Source of the DNA: Psoroptes ovis
Lineage: Eukaryota > Arthropoda > Arachnida > Sarcoptiformes > Psoroptidae
Reading direction: 5' to 3'
DNA length: 64,000 nt
Assembly: GCA_002943765.1 (NCBI GenBank)
Contig: PQWQ01000012.1
Coordinates: 992,001 to 1,056,000 of the forward strand
Part shown: positions 1-13,496 of the stretch, piece after piece
Numbering within the stretch: position 1 is the first letter of the stretch
Layout: each line of letters begins with the position of its first letter
Position numbers and translations under genes: made by a program
The notes under the pieces: model-generated
Database searches by the model: none
Told to the model about the DNA's origin: nothing
What the model saw: only the letters and a program-made list of their open reading frames with translations

Positions 1-102
1 ATTTCATTTGTTCCCATTCAATTCAATTGAATTTTTTAAAAAGTTTAAAGTCAAATTTTAACTGTATTTTTTTTTTTTTTTGAAAATTAATTAAAACAAC
101 AG

Positions 103-3100
103 GTAAAATGTATGCAGTTATTGGACGACGTAATGGCCGAATATTACATGCAGATGTACAAGAAGGTTCACAAATATTTACAGTCAATGCGCTAATACCG
201 GTAGTGGAAAGTTTTAATTTTGTCAATGAAATACGTAAACAAACAAGCGGTAAAGCTATACCACAGCTATCGTTTAGCCATTGGGAGGTATGTTGAAATC
301 ATTCATTTATTTATTTTTTCAATTTATTTTCGGTCATTCTGCGTAATCATTTGCGAATCCATTTCCGATCGAATTCAATTATTTTTTCTCTTCACAAATC
401 TGGAAAAAAAACAAAAATTTCCAATTCAAATTTCAATCAAAATCCTTCGAATATCTCTCATCTTATTTGTATACCATTTTCAATATGTCTATGATTAGTT
501 TGTCCGAAATTCAAATATATGAATACTTGTCAATATTCATCAAAAAAAAAAAAAAAAAAAAAAATTTACCTATATGATTATTGAATAATGATAATCTTAT
601 TATTATTATTATCTTTAATTTCTTCGATTTATTATTATTTAATATTATTATCTCCGATTCAATATTATTAGTATTTGTTCTTAATGCTACCATCGATATT
701 AGTTGAATTGAAAATTTCCGAACATCCGAATTTTTCAAATTCCAAACATTCCATTCACCAAAATATAAAAAAAAAATTGATGATAATTATGTTTAATAAT
801 AATGGTAATAATATTTGATTGGTTGTTCAACATCATCATATCATATTATCTGTACACATGTACTCATTCGATATTAATAATAATGATGATGTTGATGATG
901 ATGATGATGATCACCATCATTATCATAGTAATAATGATGATAATTATTATTATTATATTGAAGAAATATAAATCGCCTCTTACGATCTATGTGTTTTTTT
1001 TTTGTTGGTGGTAATAATGATTCTATTTGATGAATCATAATGGCAATGTAATGATGTAATAATGATTTCTTTGGTGAATAATGTTGATGATAATGGCGAT
1101 GGCCATAAAAAAAAGAATCCGAATTGCACCATCACCATCAATGAATTGAATGAAAATGGTCATCATCATCATCGTGAAATCATAATCAATGATGGTGGTG
1201 ATGATGATGGTGATGGTAATATTAATAATAATAATAATAATTATGATGATGATAATAATAATGGTTAAATTATCCATTTTAATGATTATCATCTTTCGAA
1301 TTTTTTTTTCTTTTTTTTTTATTTCGAATGTTTTTTTTAAAATTCAATTCGATTCAATCAATTGATTTGTTTTTTTTTTCTTGGCTCAATTTGTTGGCCA
1401 AAGAAAGAGAGAAAGATGATCAAAAACGATGATAATGATGGCTGTTGGTGCTTCGACTGCTGCCGGCGTCGATGATGATGCTGAATGATAGTGATGAATG
1501 GCATCCGATGATCATGGTGATTTCGAGTAGTGATTTGAGTGGATTTTTTTTTGAAAATTTTTCTGAATGAAAATTTCTTTGATTGTCGGCTCGTTTTTTG
1601 TAAGTTCGGAGAAATTTTTTTCCTTCAGGAAAAAAATTTTTATGAATGAACAAACGAATACGACCATTTACGATTAATGATGATTAAGATGATGATGATG
1701 ATGATCAATGATGATGCTTTTTTTTTTCGTTGTTGTACGATTAATTAATGATTTTACGTTTGTTAGATTTGAATTAGATTTGTCCGAAAAGTTCTTGATC
1801 ATCCTTTCATACACCAACCATTGAAAAATCACCAAAAACTTTTTGGACAATTTTCAAAATTTTTCAAATTTTCATCTATGCTCTCTCGCTTATGAATTGA
1901 TAATTAATTCGATTTAATTAAACCGAAAAAACAGAGAAAAAATGTCCAATTGATAATATTTTTCTTATTTGAAGGTAAATTCTTTTAATTTTTTCTTAAT
2001 TCACCAGAGAAAATGAATGAAATTCAATGTAATTCAATCTTATTGATGGTAAATGACGACGATTTTTTTTTTTTTGAATTTTTTCGGCATTTCCATTCGA
2101 TTCGATGTGGACAAATTCAAGTTTAACTTGAAATCTGTTCAACATTCATTCATTCAAAGATTTTTCTTTAATTTTTCAAATTCTTTGAATTAAAAAAAAA
2201 TCTTCATCAAAATTGATTATCAAAGATTTTCAATGATGATCAAAGACTTTCAACGTGTGTGTGTGTATGTGAATATTTGAGATGCCGGCCGTATTTCTCA
2301 GCGTGTGTTTCAAGTGTATTTTGCTTGAGTAAATTCTTTTCCATCCATTTCCCCATACTGATACCCCTCCAAACTTAGACAAAATTTTTATTCATTCAGA
2401 TAATTTTTCGTTTTTTTTTCTCATTAATTAATTAATGATTCAATCAAAAATTAAAATAAAGTAATTTGATTCAATTTTTATAAAAAAAAATTACCTTCAT
2501 TTGAATTTGATATCAATGCTCAAATTTGAATTTATAAAAAATTATCTTTTTGAATTCATTTTCTTCATCTATCTATCTCACTATCTGTAATGAATTTCAA
2601 TGGTCAAATTGTCTGATAATCAATTATATGATGACCACATAAGAAGAATTTAAGATGAAAAATGTTAGAAGATTGTTGAATTAATTATCAAATCATTTAA
2701 TTTTATTTAATTCATTGATTTACTTTATTATTAGATTTGATATTTGATTTCCATTCATTTACATGGAATTTTTTTCGAAATGATTCGGAATTCTAAGAAT
2801 TTCATGCAAGAAAATCAAAACATTCAAGTAATTCTAGACGAATTTCAATGATTTTTAGCATATTTTCAAATGAATAAATGATTTTTCCCTATGAATTTCC
2901 TCTATAAATTCAATTGAAACAATTGATGAGAATTATTTGTTTCCGACTGAAAAACAACAAAACAAAAATACAAAATTCTGGTCACTTGTCCATTCATTTG
3001 TTTATTAGAAAATTTGTTTATTTATTCATTGGTTGTATGATGAGGCCTGATACTCATCATCATCATCACCATGATCATCATCAGAGCTACCCATTTGCCA

Positions 3101-4358
3101 AACCCTGAAAAATGAATGAAAAATCTTCAAACAGTTTCATCATTATTGTATGATATTACGATCAGTAGTTGTTTATTTTAAATTTTTCAATTTTGCACTT
3201 AAATCAATGATTGAATAATATTATCATCGGAAATATCAAATTATTCTCAACTAAATTAAACTAAACTACTTGAATTGAAAATTATTTCCGATCATTTTCA
3301 TCAATACTTGATATTCATTCATTCATTCATTCATAGCTTGCTACTGTTTGAATTATTATGGTACGCTGTACGAATTTGCTTTCACCTGAAGAATTACCTC
3401 ATGATCATGAATAATGAGTAGAACAATGTACAATCTTGGTCAATGTTGGTCAATTTTGGTGGCCGATATTAATTGTAGCTGAAGCGTAGTAAAAAAAAAG
3501 GATTGGTCGTTTGTGGCCATATAATTCTTCCAACTTTCATTATCACCGGAATCGAAATTAAATTCTAATCAAATTATTATGTTCGATGAAATTAACGATT
3601 GATAATCAATCGATTTGTCAAATATTTTTCAATGATTGTGATTCTATTAGATAAGAGTCAATTCTGTTTTGATCAGAGTCAATTAGATCTGAATCATCGT
3701 AATTTGATTTGTATTTCATTGAATGTTTGAATGTCTGAATTTTTCCCATAAATATTTTTGCATATTTGGTGCACAGTGGGTTATCTGTGTTGTGGTTGTT
3801 TTTTCTCCATAGTCCATTTGTGATTATCAAACATGTGTTATTGACATATATTTTTTCGTGTATTTGGTATTTTGTATCGTATGATAATGGTCAATTAATA
3901 ATAAATTATAATTTTTATCCAATTGTGTGTCAAAGACACACCTGTTCCGGTTATTGTTTGTTTGTTTGTTTTTATTTCTTCTCACTAAGAAACAATTAGG
4001 TTTGTCTCTCTATTGAATTCTTGAATTATTTCTCATTTTGTTCTCGAATAATATCATTTATATAAATGATTCATGTGAATATATGAATTTCAAAATTACG
4101 ATCAATGATATAATGAATTGTATGCTTGTTTTTTTTTTTTGTTTTTGTTTCTTTTCTAACATTGACTAGACAATTGATTTAGATCCATTTTGGACACCAA
4201 GAACTGAAGAAGAATATAAATTATATGGTGAAAAAGCTGATACCGAAAATCGTTCATTACGTTATATGAATATGGTACGTAAACGTAAAGGATTACATGT
4301 TGAAGAGAAAATTGTTGAACATGCAGAAAAGCAGCGAACATTGACAAAAAATAAGTGA
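103..4358 (+). CDS. EFL1: EFL1 (elongation factor-like GTPase 1), C-terminal end only
   Basis: These are the last two coding exons, 103-287 and 4170-4358, of the cytosolic GTPase that releases eIF6 (with SBDS) from pre-60S ribosomes. The first exon follows a poly-T tract and an AG acceptor. It encodes the EF-G-like domain V stretch with GRRNGRIL, EIRKQTSGKA and PQLSFSHWE, and ends in a GTATGT donor. The second exon opens with the EEEYKLYGEKAD stretch and closes with VEEKIVEHAEKQRT and a K-N-K tail before TGA, which matches the known EFL1 C-terminus almost residue for residue. Phase joins cleanly at GAG|ACA. The GTPase domain and the rest of the gene lie to the left of the window. The 3.9 kb intron is unusually long for this region. 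An AATAAA lies 33 bases after the stop. Confidence 0.93.
288..4169 (+). other. Long intron of EFL1, no nested gene seen
   Basis: The intron starts with GTATGT and ends with a T-rich tract and AG. It is made of poly-A and poly-T runs, GAT/ATC trinucleotide tracts (about 880-930 and 1060-1260) and low-complexity AT sequence. The open frames inside it consist of His, Asp, Asn or Ile runs from trinucleotide repeats and do not look coding. It carries one short inverted-repeat element at 1780-1850. Confidence 0.6.
1780..1850. repeat. Short inverted-repeat (MITE-like) element, copy 1
   Basis: The left end reads TTGTCCGAAAAGTTC and the right end is the near-perfect reverse complement, AAACTTTTTGGACAA. 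The interior of about 40 bp has no coding sense. The same ends recur at 27199, 31842, 32081, 33631 and 38158. The ends resemble mariner-type terminal repeats; that link is inference. Confidence 0.6.
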
Positions 4359-5665
4359 TGATAATGATAATAATAATGATTTTCGAATGAAATAAAAGTA
4401 TTCATAAATCAATTTTTAAGATAATTCAAAGCGCATCAGCATCATCAAAAGTATCAATGAATGTCCCCGAAATGTACGAAAAAATTACCAAAATCAATAA
4501 AAAGCACCTACATCTAACTACAGAGCTAGCAGCTAAAATGGTTATTGTATTGCCATTGAAATAGAATCTATATTTGTAATTTGAACACCCTTCTCCCCTT
4601 TTCAGCCATTCATGATTAAAAATTTAAAATTTTCATTTCATCAATCTATTAATGAATTAATAAATTAATTATCATCCAATATTACTATTCTACATTTGAT
4701 TATTATCGCTTTTATATTATCAAAGTAAATCTGGATTCAGAGGTAAAATCTTACTATTGAAGACTAACTGAAATCTGTGATGAAATATTCATGGAAATGA
4801 ATATGACGAGATCATATGATGATGATTCAAATAGGCCAAAAATGTGGTCATAAAATGATCTTGATCTAAATAAATATGTTCACTGATATATTCGGGATTC
4901 TGGATCACTATTTCTGGAACCATTTATATATTGTTGAACTACTAAACCCCTATTCATCCTGGCAATATTCAAACGTTTGACATAGAAACAAATAAAAAAT
5001 CAAAATGGCAGTCTAGTTCAATCGATGAATGGAAAGCGATTCTCAACCGAAATCGGACCCCAGTCCATTGGGTACCCTGCAATTCTCGTATAGTTCTCCA
5101 TTGCCATAATGGTGCAATCAATTCACCACTGCCACAAACCACACATTGGCACCTGGTTGTTTCGCCCGAAAATTATTTTTATATTCATTAATTGTTATGG
5201 GGTAACCAATGGTAACCCGAGGAAATCTACATTTTATATGGTGAATCTATGAATTTTTCACTTAGACTTGGAACCAAAAAAAAAGAAGACTTGAAAATCA
5301 ATTTGTAATTTATGTTTCGTATTTTTCGTTTTATCCAAAATTCTGATATCACCATTGGTTACTGGAGCAATTTCGATTGTTTCAAAAGGAAATCAATGAA
5401 TGAATGCCATGAAATGTGTGCTGGTTGGTTCGTATTCATTGTTCTTCCATGATTGGCGGTCGATTCATTGCTGTTGTTGTTGACTACAAGTGAAACTTTT
5501 GCCGAAGAATCAACAAAAATTTGTTTTTGAGAAATCATTTATTCGAATCGATAAATTACCCTAAAACAACAAAGTTGTTTAAATGAAATTTCATTAAATT
5601 CGCTTTGGTAAAGTTTATTCAATAAAAATTCGAAATTATCATCCTAAAAAAATTAATGAGAAAAA
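4359..5665. other. Intergenic, EFL1 to tubby
   Basis: This holds the EFL1 3' end and the tubby promoter region. The middle (about 4900-5260) is less AT-rich and more complex than its surroundings. It contains an 81-codon open frame without a start codon (4946-5191, +) that I could not assign. No RNA gene was recognised. Confidence 0.5.
4391..4396 (+). terminator. Polyadenylation signal of EFL1
   Basis: A canonical AATAAA lies 33 bases after the EFL1 stop codon. Confidence 0.6.
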
Positions 5666-8600
5666 ATGGAAACAACAGCCACCAACAATCGATTATCATC
5701 GGCAAAATGGTCAAGAAATCTTAAGTAAGTTTCGAAAAAAATCATACGAAATTGAATTCAATTAATCAAATTGAATTTCTATTTAAATTTTGTCAAATTA
5801 ATTTAATTTCAATTTGTTTCTGTTCAATTCATCAAAATCATCATTCAATCTAAAAGTCAAGATTGTCAAAGTGAAGCTAATCGTTTACGTTTGTTGGAAA
5901 AACAACGACAATTAATTGAATCAAAATTACAGCGGCGTCAACAAAATGAAAATATATCATCATCATCATCAACACAATCACCATCAATATCATCAGCAGT
6001 ATCATCATCGGCCATATCAATCAGACAACGTCCGGCAACAAGTATTGAAAATTCAAGGTTTGTTTGTTTTTTAGTTATTTTCGTATTTTGATGCTCATTT
6101 TTTTTTGCTTGATTTGATTAATTAAAAAATTCCAATGTATTATCGCCTATGGAGTGAATGAAATTGAATGAATTTTCCAAGATATTTTCAAAATTGATTA
6201 TCTTCGTTCAAACAAACAAACAAACAAGTGAATTTTTTTTTTTTTTTTTTTTGGTTGAATCACGAATTCACGAATTGATTTCACATTTTTTTTTCATTCA
6301 AAAAATAAAATAAAAAATTCAAAGATTTCAATATAAGAAGCTTGAAATTATCTTTTCGTTGTTGATTGATTTTTTTTTTTTTTTGACTTCCACTGATCAT
6401 GATGATGACCAGTAGTCAGATGTTGATGATGATCATGATGATGATGATGATGATGATGTTTAAGCTTATTTATTAAATTTTTATGAATGTTTTCCCTATT
6501 GTACATCAATGAATCAATGAATGAATGTTGTTTGTTGTCATGTATCATTTTTTGATATAATCCTATAGTATTTGAAGAATTGACAGGCAAAAATAAAACA
6601 TTCTTGAAATATTTGAGATTCCATTCATTTTATTTCGTTTTTTTTTTTCTGAATTTTCATTCACAAAAATTCATCTTTGTAGATTTCCTATAATTTTGAT
6701 TTTATCAATGAAAATTCATGATAATGATGATGATGATAATCTTATAATTATTATTATCCAAAAATAGATCCGGTATCACACCGAATCGTGGTGGTTTTGG
6801 TGGACGTACAATAGATTCGAATCGTAATAAGCTCAAACAACGTATATCGACAGATTCTTCAGCCGATTCTTCATCATCAATCATCTATCATAATGATCAA
6901 ACAATTGATTATAATAATTTAATGGAAGATGTTATCATTGATAATGATAATGTTGATGTTGAAGATAATGATGATGATGATAATGATAATGATCGTGATT
7001 ATAGATTGATTAAAAATAAACAACAACAACAACAAATGAAAAATCGTGCACGTACATCGATACCATCGACAAGATCAACAAATTTATTGCAAACAACATC
7101 GATCATTGATAATATTAAAAATGATAACAATAATGGTAAACAACAACAGCAACAACCAAAATCAACAATGAAAAAATATGATCAATCGGATTTCAATATT
7201 GATAATCATAATAATGATAATGATAATCATTCAAATTCGAAAATTCAAATAATTCGAAGTAAATCAGAATTCAATTTAAATCAATCATCTCAACATCAAC
7301 AACAACAACAAATGATTGAAGAAAAATTATCAATGCCTAATCCATTGACAACCGTATTGAATGATGATGAATTGTTGAAATTTGTAACACAAACAATATC
7401 ACCAGAATTGACATTACAATGTACAATAATAAGAGATAAAAAAGGTTTAGATCGTTCATTGTATCCAACATATTATATGCATTTACAAGGTATGTTGATT
7501 AATCTAATTGATTTAATCAAATTCGAGTCTTTCAAAATCCAAATTCGGTGAATCTATGAGTTCACCAATCCACTCGAGCTCAATTCACTCGAATTAGTCG
7601 ATTGAAATCGGTGAATTTCATTTCCATTTTCTCAATTCCGCTATTCAATCGACCATCAAATGATTGACCACCGGCAGCTGGTGGTCAATCAGAAAGATCA
7701 GTGAAATAATCATAGGAAAAAATCATAATTCAGTCTATGATTATTAGTGAATCGAAAAAATAGAATTCGGAAATGATTTTCTCTGATGATCATTTGATGA
7801 ACAACGAGTGCACCATCATTATTAATCGATGATCATCATACAATGATGATTTTTTCTAAATCACGTGTTGAAATTTGATTGTTATTTAATTATATACGAA
7901 GTACGCGATGAAGATTCTTTTTGATTATGTTTTCAGCAAATTATACCATCAAACGATAATTTTTCGTTTTGATTTTGATGACAATAATTTGATTGTTGAT
8001 TTTGGTTAAATTGATGATTCATTCATTCATTCATTGAATTCATTGATTCAGTCAACACCGAACAGAGGCCAAAAGCAATCAAAGAAAGCCACCATTATCA
8101 TCAGTTGTCATTCGGTGGTGGCACTTTTTTTTCGTCATTTGATTGATTGACCTTTCGGTGTTTTTTCATTCGTATAATCAACTTTCAGTAAAAAAAATTT
8201 CAAATGATGAATCACTTGAATCGAATGAATGCAATGAAATTGATGAATTAACCAATGAATGATTGAATAACGCGTGAATATTTGCACGCAATATTCAAAT
8301 AATAATTTAAGCAAACAAACAAACAAACGAAAATTAACCTCTGACCTCTAGCGAAAGGTGTGTAAAATGTGTCGTTTTTACTGCCAAATATTAGCTTTAA
8401 TTATGTGTTATTTAATAAAATGTCAAATGACATTAGACATTTGTAATTTTCTAATTTGAAATTTAAAATTTAAATTTTTAAAATTTACGAATTCGCTTAA
8501 ATTTTAAAATTGCGTGCCACATTAATTTTCAATGCCAAATATTGATTGAGGTTTTACGGAATAATTTTCTTTCGTTTTTTGTCCCGATTTTACCTCAAAA

Positions 8601-10046
8601 GATATCGTATTTAATCAAAATAATTCATCGATTATCAATTCAAAATCAAATTCATTATCATTTGGTAAAAATCATCAACAACAACAAGGTACAGCAACTG
8701 TATGGTTATCGGATAGTTTAGAAAGTTTAAATTCAAATAAAACAAATGATGATTCAATCGGTGGTACCACTGGTGGTGGTGGTGGTGGTGATGGTGATAG
8801 TGATAATGAACAACGTCATCATTCGCAATCAAATAATTTATCTTCGAATAATTCAATGAAAAAAGTATTTGTATTATCGGGTAGACGAAGAAAAAAAAGT
8901 AAAACATATTTGATTGGTAATAATGCATTCGATATATCCCGTGATCGTTGTATAGCTAAATTAAAATCAAATGTTCTTGGTACACAATTTACGGCCATAC
9001 GTCTGCAACAATCGAATGGTATACGATATGAAATATCATCGATTACTTATGTAATTATAGATTGTCAATGGCGAATTGATTATTTTTTGATTGCTCAAAT
9101 TTCTTAAATTTTCCACAGGAAACGAATGTACTCGGATTCAAAGGACCAAGAAAAATGACCATCATTATACCGAAACCTGATGAGGTAAAGTGATTACTGA
9201 TTGATTGATTCAGGTGATTTTCGTCATATTAATTGAAATAATTATCATTGAACCTCCTTAGAAAACAAATGTACTTTGTAATCTATCGCTTCAAGAAGAA
9301 TTGAAACGTAATTCAAAAGCAATATTAGTGTTGAAAAATAAGACACCAATATGGAATGAAGGTATCTTGATAAGCCTGAATAAATGAAGGTTTTGAATTC
9401 AATTCTGATTAAATAATCAATTTTTTTTTGCTTGAAATTAGAAACACAATCATATGTACTGAATTTTCATGGACGTGTTACACAAGCAAGTGTTAAAAAT
9501 TTTCAATTGGTCGTACAAAATTCAAATCTTGTTCATCAAAATGGTAATAGTAGTCACTTTACTGATGACCAGCAATCATCATCATCGTCAATGATGATGA
9601 AACGTTCATCTAGCTCACAACATTTACGTCAAAATAATAATAATTCAATAAATGAGGATGATTCATGTGAATCGGATGATGATTCAATCAATGATGATGC
9701 TGATGGCAATGATGATAACGGCAACGATGGTAAAGGATTAAATGGTATTAAAAGAATTTCAAATAATAATATTAATCATGATAAATCATTCAAAACAACA
9801 ACGACAACATCAACCACAACAACGAATTTAAGAAAAAATCATCAATTAAGTAAATCTGGCTATTTAATGGCAACAACATCGGAAGATGCAAAACAAATTG
9901 CTGATAATTTTAATGATTTAGTATCATTACAATTTGGTCGTGTTTCAAATACAAATTTTTCATGTGATGTATCATGGCCACTATCATTGTTGCAAGCATT
10001 CGCAATTGCATTAAGTAGTTTTGATTCAAAATTGGCTTGTGAATGA
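5666..10046 (+). CDS. tub: Tubby-like protein with a split, loop-expanded tubby domain
   Basis: There are seven exons: 5666-5724, 5857-6057, 6768-7489, 8602-9050, 9119-9184, 9262-9361 and 9442-10046, giving 733 residues. The N-terminus has the family's basic helix (RLLEKQRQLIESKLQRR). A long low-complexity Asn/Asp/Gln/Ser region follows. The tubby domain starts near residue 298 (RDKKGLDRSLYPTYYMHLQ) and continues with the basic KKVFVLSGRRRKKSK strand, ETNVLGFKGPRKM, TPIWNEETQSYVLNFHGR and the invariant end QAFAIALSSFDSKLACE. Tubby proteins bind phosphoinositides and carry membrane receptors into cilia. Two insertions interrupt the barrel: about 86 residues after MHLQ, and about 130 Ser/Asn/Asp-rich residues after KNFQLVV. 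Both lie within otherwise collinear exons. The start ATG sits in AAAAAATGG. The 3' end faces Chibby. Confidence 0.93.
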
Positions 10047-10482
10047 TTAACATAAAACCGATAATGACGATGATCAAAAGATTTGCATTGATCTTTTGCA
10101 TCATTGGCTCAAACAAGCGACTAGGGTCATGGCCTCATAGTGATTCCATAATGCAAATGGTCAAAAATGTCTTCAAAAATATTCTCAAATAAGAAAAATC
10201 AATGAAAATTATTATTTTATCTTAGACTTAGACAAATTGTTTAGACTCAGTTAATTAGTATTATCAACATTATCACATGGTTACACAACACACCAAATGG
10301 TTTAACATATTATTCATAATACAATTGAAAATATGATTATCAATGATTTCTATATTTATATATTTGACAAATTTATTTAAAAATTTATTTATTTTTTTTT
10401 GGGTTATAAAATTATTTAATATTCAATGAATATGACGGGCATTTAATGACTAAAATTAATTGATTCAAATTGAATTGAATTA
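10047..10482. other. Convergent 3' region between tubby and Chibby
   Basis: Only 436 bases separate the two stop codons, so the transcripts probably end close together or overlap. TTTATT (AATAAA on the minus strand) occurs around 10370-10395, suitable for Chibby. No gene is seen here. Confidence 0.5.
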
Positions 10483-11220
10483 TCATTTAGTTTTGATTGT
10501 TGTAGCGCTTTGAATTCGATTCTGTTGTTGATTAGTTCGTTGTTGATGTTGATTATGATTATTTTGCTTTTGTTGTTGTTGTTGTTGTTGTTGATTATTC
10601 AAATTCAATTCAGCTGTCGTTTCGGTGACCATTTCAATGAGAATTTCAATTTTCAGTTTCAATAATCGATTTTCTTCTTGCAACGTTTCGATTGTTTTCG
10701 TTAATTCATCGATTTGTTGCTGCTGGTCCTGGATCTGCTGCTGATGCTGTTTCGAATCATCCACCGAAACATTGGTCTGATTCAGCGGATTCTCAACCTT
10801 TTTATCATCGATTTTAGTGTTCAAACATTTTCTCCGTTCATTCCACGAGCCCTTGTGATGATCATAGAAGAATTTTCGTTGTGGATCTAATACCAAAATC
10901 ATACGTTTATCATCATCATTATCATCATCACCATTCTTCGTTGATTGTTTAATTTTTTGATTCGATTTCGATTTTCTTCGACCATTATTTTTTACATATT
11001 CATCATCATCATCATCTTTTGACATTGGCGGTTGTTTTGATTTAGTTTTAAGCTTCAATGATTTGTCATCATCGTCATCTACATCATCGATCGATGATTC
11101 ACCATCATCATCATCATCACTTGTATCATTGATGATAACTTTGTTTGGTAAATTTATTTTCGGCGTTGATTTACGTTGATTAGATTTTTTAAATGAAAAT
11201 TTTGACGAAAATAATGGCAT
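10483..11220 (-). CDS. cby: Chibby homologue with an acidic insertion
   Basis: This is an intronless frame of 245 residues, about twice the length of vertebrate CBY1. The N-terminus MPLFSSKFSFKKSNQRKS matches the Chibby start pattern (MP-F-FSPKK--RKS). The conserved core DPQRKFFYDHHKGSWNE corresponds to the Chibby L-F-NGQW segment. A C-terminal leucine-heptad coiled coil runs through ENRLLKLKIEILIEMV and TETTAELNL. Between the N-terminus and the core is an Asp/Lys/Ser-rich insertion of about 80 residues. The tail is Gln/Asn-rich. Chibby family proteins bind beta-catenin to damp Wnt output and act at ciliary basal bodies. The start is followed at once by the family motif. Its 5' end faces the USP gene. 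Confidence 0.85.
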   Translation of the reverse strand: MPLFSSKFSFKKSNQRKSTPKINLPNKVIINDTSDDDDDGESSIDDVDDDDDKSLKLKTKSKQPPMSKDDDDDEYVKNNGRRKSKSNQKIKQSTKNGDDDNDDDKRMILVLDPQRKFFYDHHKGSWNERRKCLNTKIDDKKVENPLNQTNVSVDDSKQHQQQIQDQQQQIDELTKTIETLQEENRLLKLKIEILIEMVTETTAELNLNNQQQQQQQQKQNNHNQHQQRTNQQQNRIQSATTIKTK

Positions 11221-11625
11221 AATGATGAGCTTGGAATAAATTGTAAATCACGAATCACTGATTCAATTCAAATTTGACTGAACATATTCGAAGCATGAAT
11301 GATTCATCCAAAGAATTTGTCGATTTTGTGTATGAAATTCAAGATTACATTTGAATTTTTACGCCAACAAAGAATGGAAAATCCAGCGAAAACAAATGTA
11401 AATCAATGAACGAACCGTTTGTTTTGCTAAATATTACATTTAAATGAACCTTACAAATTGCCAGTATCCAATGGCAACCAACACACAACAGTAGAATATT
11501 CTCGGTGACTAATGAATGAATGAAGAAATAATCCATTCATCAGCGCAAACCAAATGCGATTTCTAAATGACAAAGTTTTGAAATTTTTTTTGTGGGAAAA
11601 AAATTTTGAATTTTCGAATCAAACG

Positions 11626-11637
11626 GCCATCTGGTGG
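11626..11637. promoter_or_regulatory. Candidate CTCF-like site
   Basis: GCCATCTGGTGG matches the reverse complement of the published animal CTCF core (CCASYAGRKGGC) at every position. It lies about 400 bases upstream of the Chibby start. A 12-base match is weak evidence on its own. Confidence 0.25.
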
Positions 11638-11924
11638 CGGGCAAATATAGCGTTTAAGTTATTTTTCTCCAAAATTTTTAAATCGGAGAAAAAAATGATT
11701 CAATTTCCATCCAATTCGATCGATTTGGGTCGAAATAGTCGCATGAGAAAAAATGCTGCCGGTTTTTTATTTATTTATTTAATTTTTTATTTCTCCACAC
11801 ACATATTCATCTACAAAAATATTCAAGCATTGAAATAGATACCAAACACACACACATAGACACACACGCAACCCTATGAAATTCAATCAGAAACGAATGA
11901 ATAACATAAACAAATGTATCGTAA

Positions 11925-11952
<28 letters not shown>
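11925..11952. repeat. (CA)n microsatellite
   Basis: An uninterrupted CA dinucleotide run of 28 bases. Confidence 0.95.
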
Positions 11953-11955
<3 letters not shown>

Positions 11956-13026
11956 TACAAACAAATGGCTTTGCTCTTTTTTTTCAATTTAAGTATTTTA
12001 TTTTGGCTTCAATTGTAATTATTGAATTACATGTTCAATGTTCATATACAATCACTGAACAACTATTTTGAATTAAATAAGACACGGTTCAACAATTTAT
12101 TTTTGGCTCAAAGCGGAAAAAATTTGGACCAAAAATATTTCAATTAAATTTCATTGAATCATTTGAATTTAAATTTGTCAATGAATTACATTTGATTAGA
12201 GGTGAGTTTTTTTGTTTGTTTGTTTGTTTTGAATGAGGTGAGGTCTAAGACCAGAGGTTTAAGATTTTCTCTTAGTTTAAACCTTAAAATAAATGGTTTC
12301 ATGTTGACAAACATGATAACAAAGAATGAATCTATGTAAGCAGGAAAGGAACGCTCTCTCAATCGTAATTAATTTAATTTTTATTTTATGAATGAAATCA
12401 TTGAATTTTTGTTGAGCTAAAAACAGAGCAAAACCATAGCCGATTCTCGGTCAAAACAAGATTTGTGTGAAAAAAAAACATCAAGTGTTTTTATTTGAGA
12501 ATTGTTTTTGAATTTTGATTTGATTTGAATTTTGATTTCAATAATGAAAAAAACATTGAAATATAAAAAAGAATTCAATTTGAAATTCTATAAATAAAAT
12601 ACATAGAAATTGAATTTGACGAAATCGAATGCGTCACAATTCGTTTATGTTTTGTTTCACTGACATGAAATCTCAATGCTAAATTTTATTAAGAATAAGA
12701 AGAAAAAGAATTTGAAAATATAGAACAATTAAGATTGATTTAAAATTTTTATATATTTAATTTATAATTGAATTTATAAATCATATACACAGTCATATTT
12801 ATATATGTGTGTGCATTGAATATGAATAATCAAATAATAAATAAATAAATGTTAATCGTTAATATATTACGCTTGAAAATTGTAATCTTTGTATGTTTTG
12901 TTACTTGTAATTTTAAAGATTTTTAATTTTTCTTTTTTCATCTTTACAGATTTCATTTTTCGTTTTTCATTCATCAAAATAATTATTTTGAAATCATAAT
13001 CTAATAACGCAAAATACGCCTACCAA

Positions 13027-13057
<31 letters not shown>

Positions 13058-13496
13058 CATAAATAAGAAGAATTGGTCTATTTATAAACGATTTTATTAT
13101 CATCATACGAAAGACATTTCAAAATATTATTTCATATAATAATAGTAAAACAGCTCTTGCGATTTGTCGTCATTCATTCATTATTTTCCCCATTGATTAT
13201 TCCTTGAAAAATAAATAAGAATCAGCAAAAAAAAAAAAAAAAAAAAAGTTTAAACTGCAAGAAACGACGAGACCTAATAATATCATTATAATTAATTTAG
13301 TCGGCATTAAAAAACAACAAAAACAGCATCGATCATAAGAATATATCATCTAAAACTACTACAACAACAACATCTTCGAAAGCGATTCTTTGCACTCGTA
13401 AGAATTTAATAAAGTAAATAGTGTGTGTATAAGTATAAGTTAACCACTACGACCACGTTGAAATCATTGAAATTGTTATTGATTTGCGAATACAAA

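Larger units (their letters stand above)
11221..13496. other. Divergent intergenic region, Chibby / USP
   Basis: This 2.3 kb stretch must hold the promoters of both divergent genes. It contains a CTCF-like motif (11626), a (CA)n tract (11925), an (ATT)n tract near 13028 and a poly-A run near 13229. Otherwise it is AT-rich without coding sense. The frame at 11554-11838 is low-complexity and not supported. Confidence 0.5.

Noticed and set aside
1035..1292. Overlapping frames of Ile/Met or Asp/Asn/His on both strands
   Set aside because: Products of GAT/ATC and AAT trinucleotide repeats in the EFL1 intron.
13425..13496. Upstream extension of the first USP exon
   Set aside because: It has no ATG. 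The first in-frame ATG is at 13497 in a good context.
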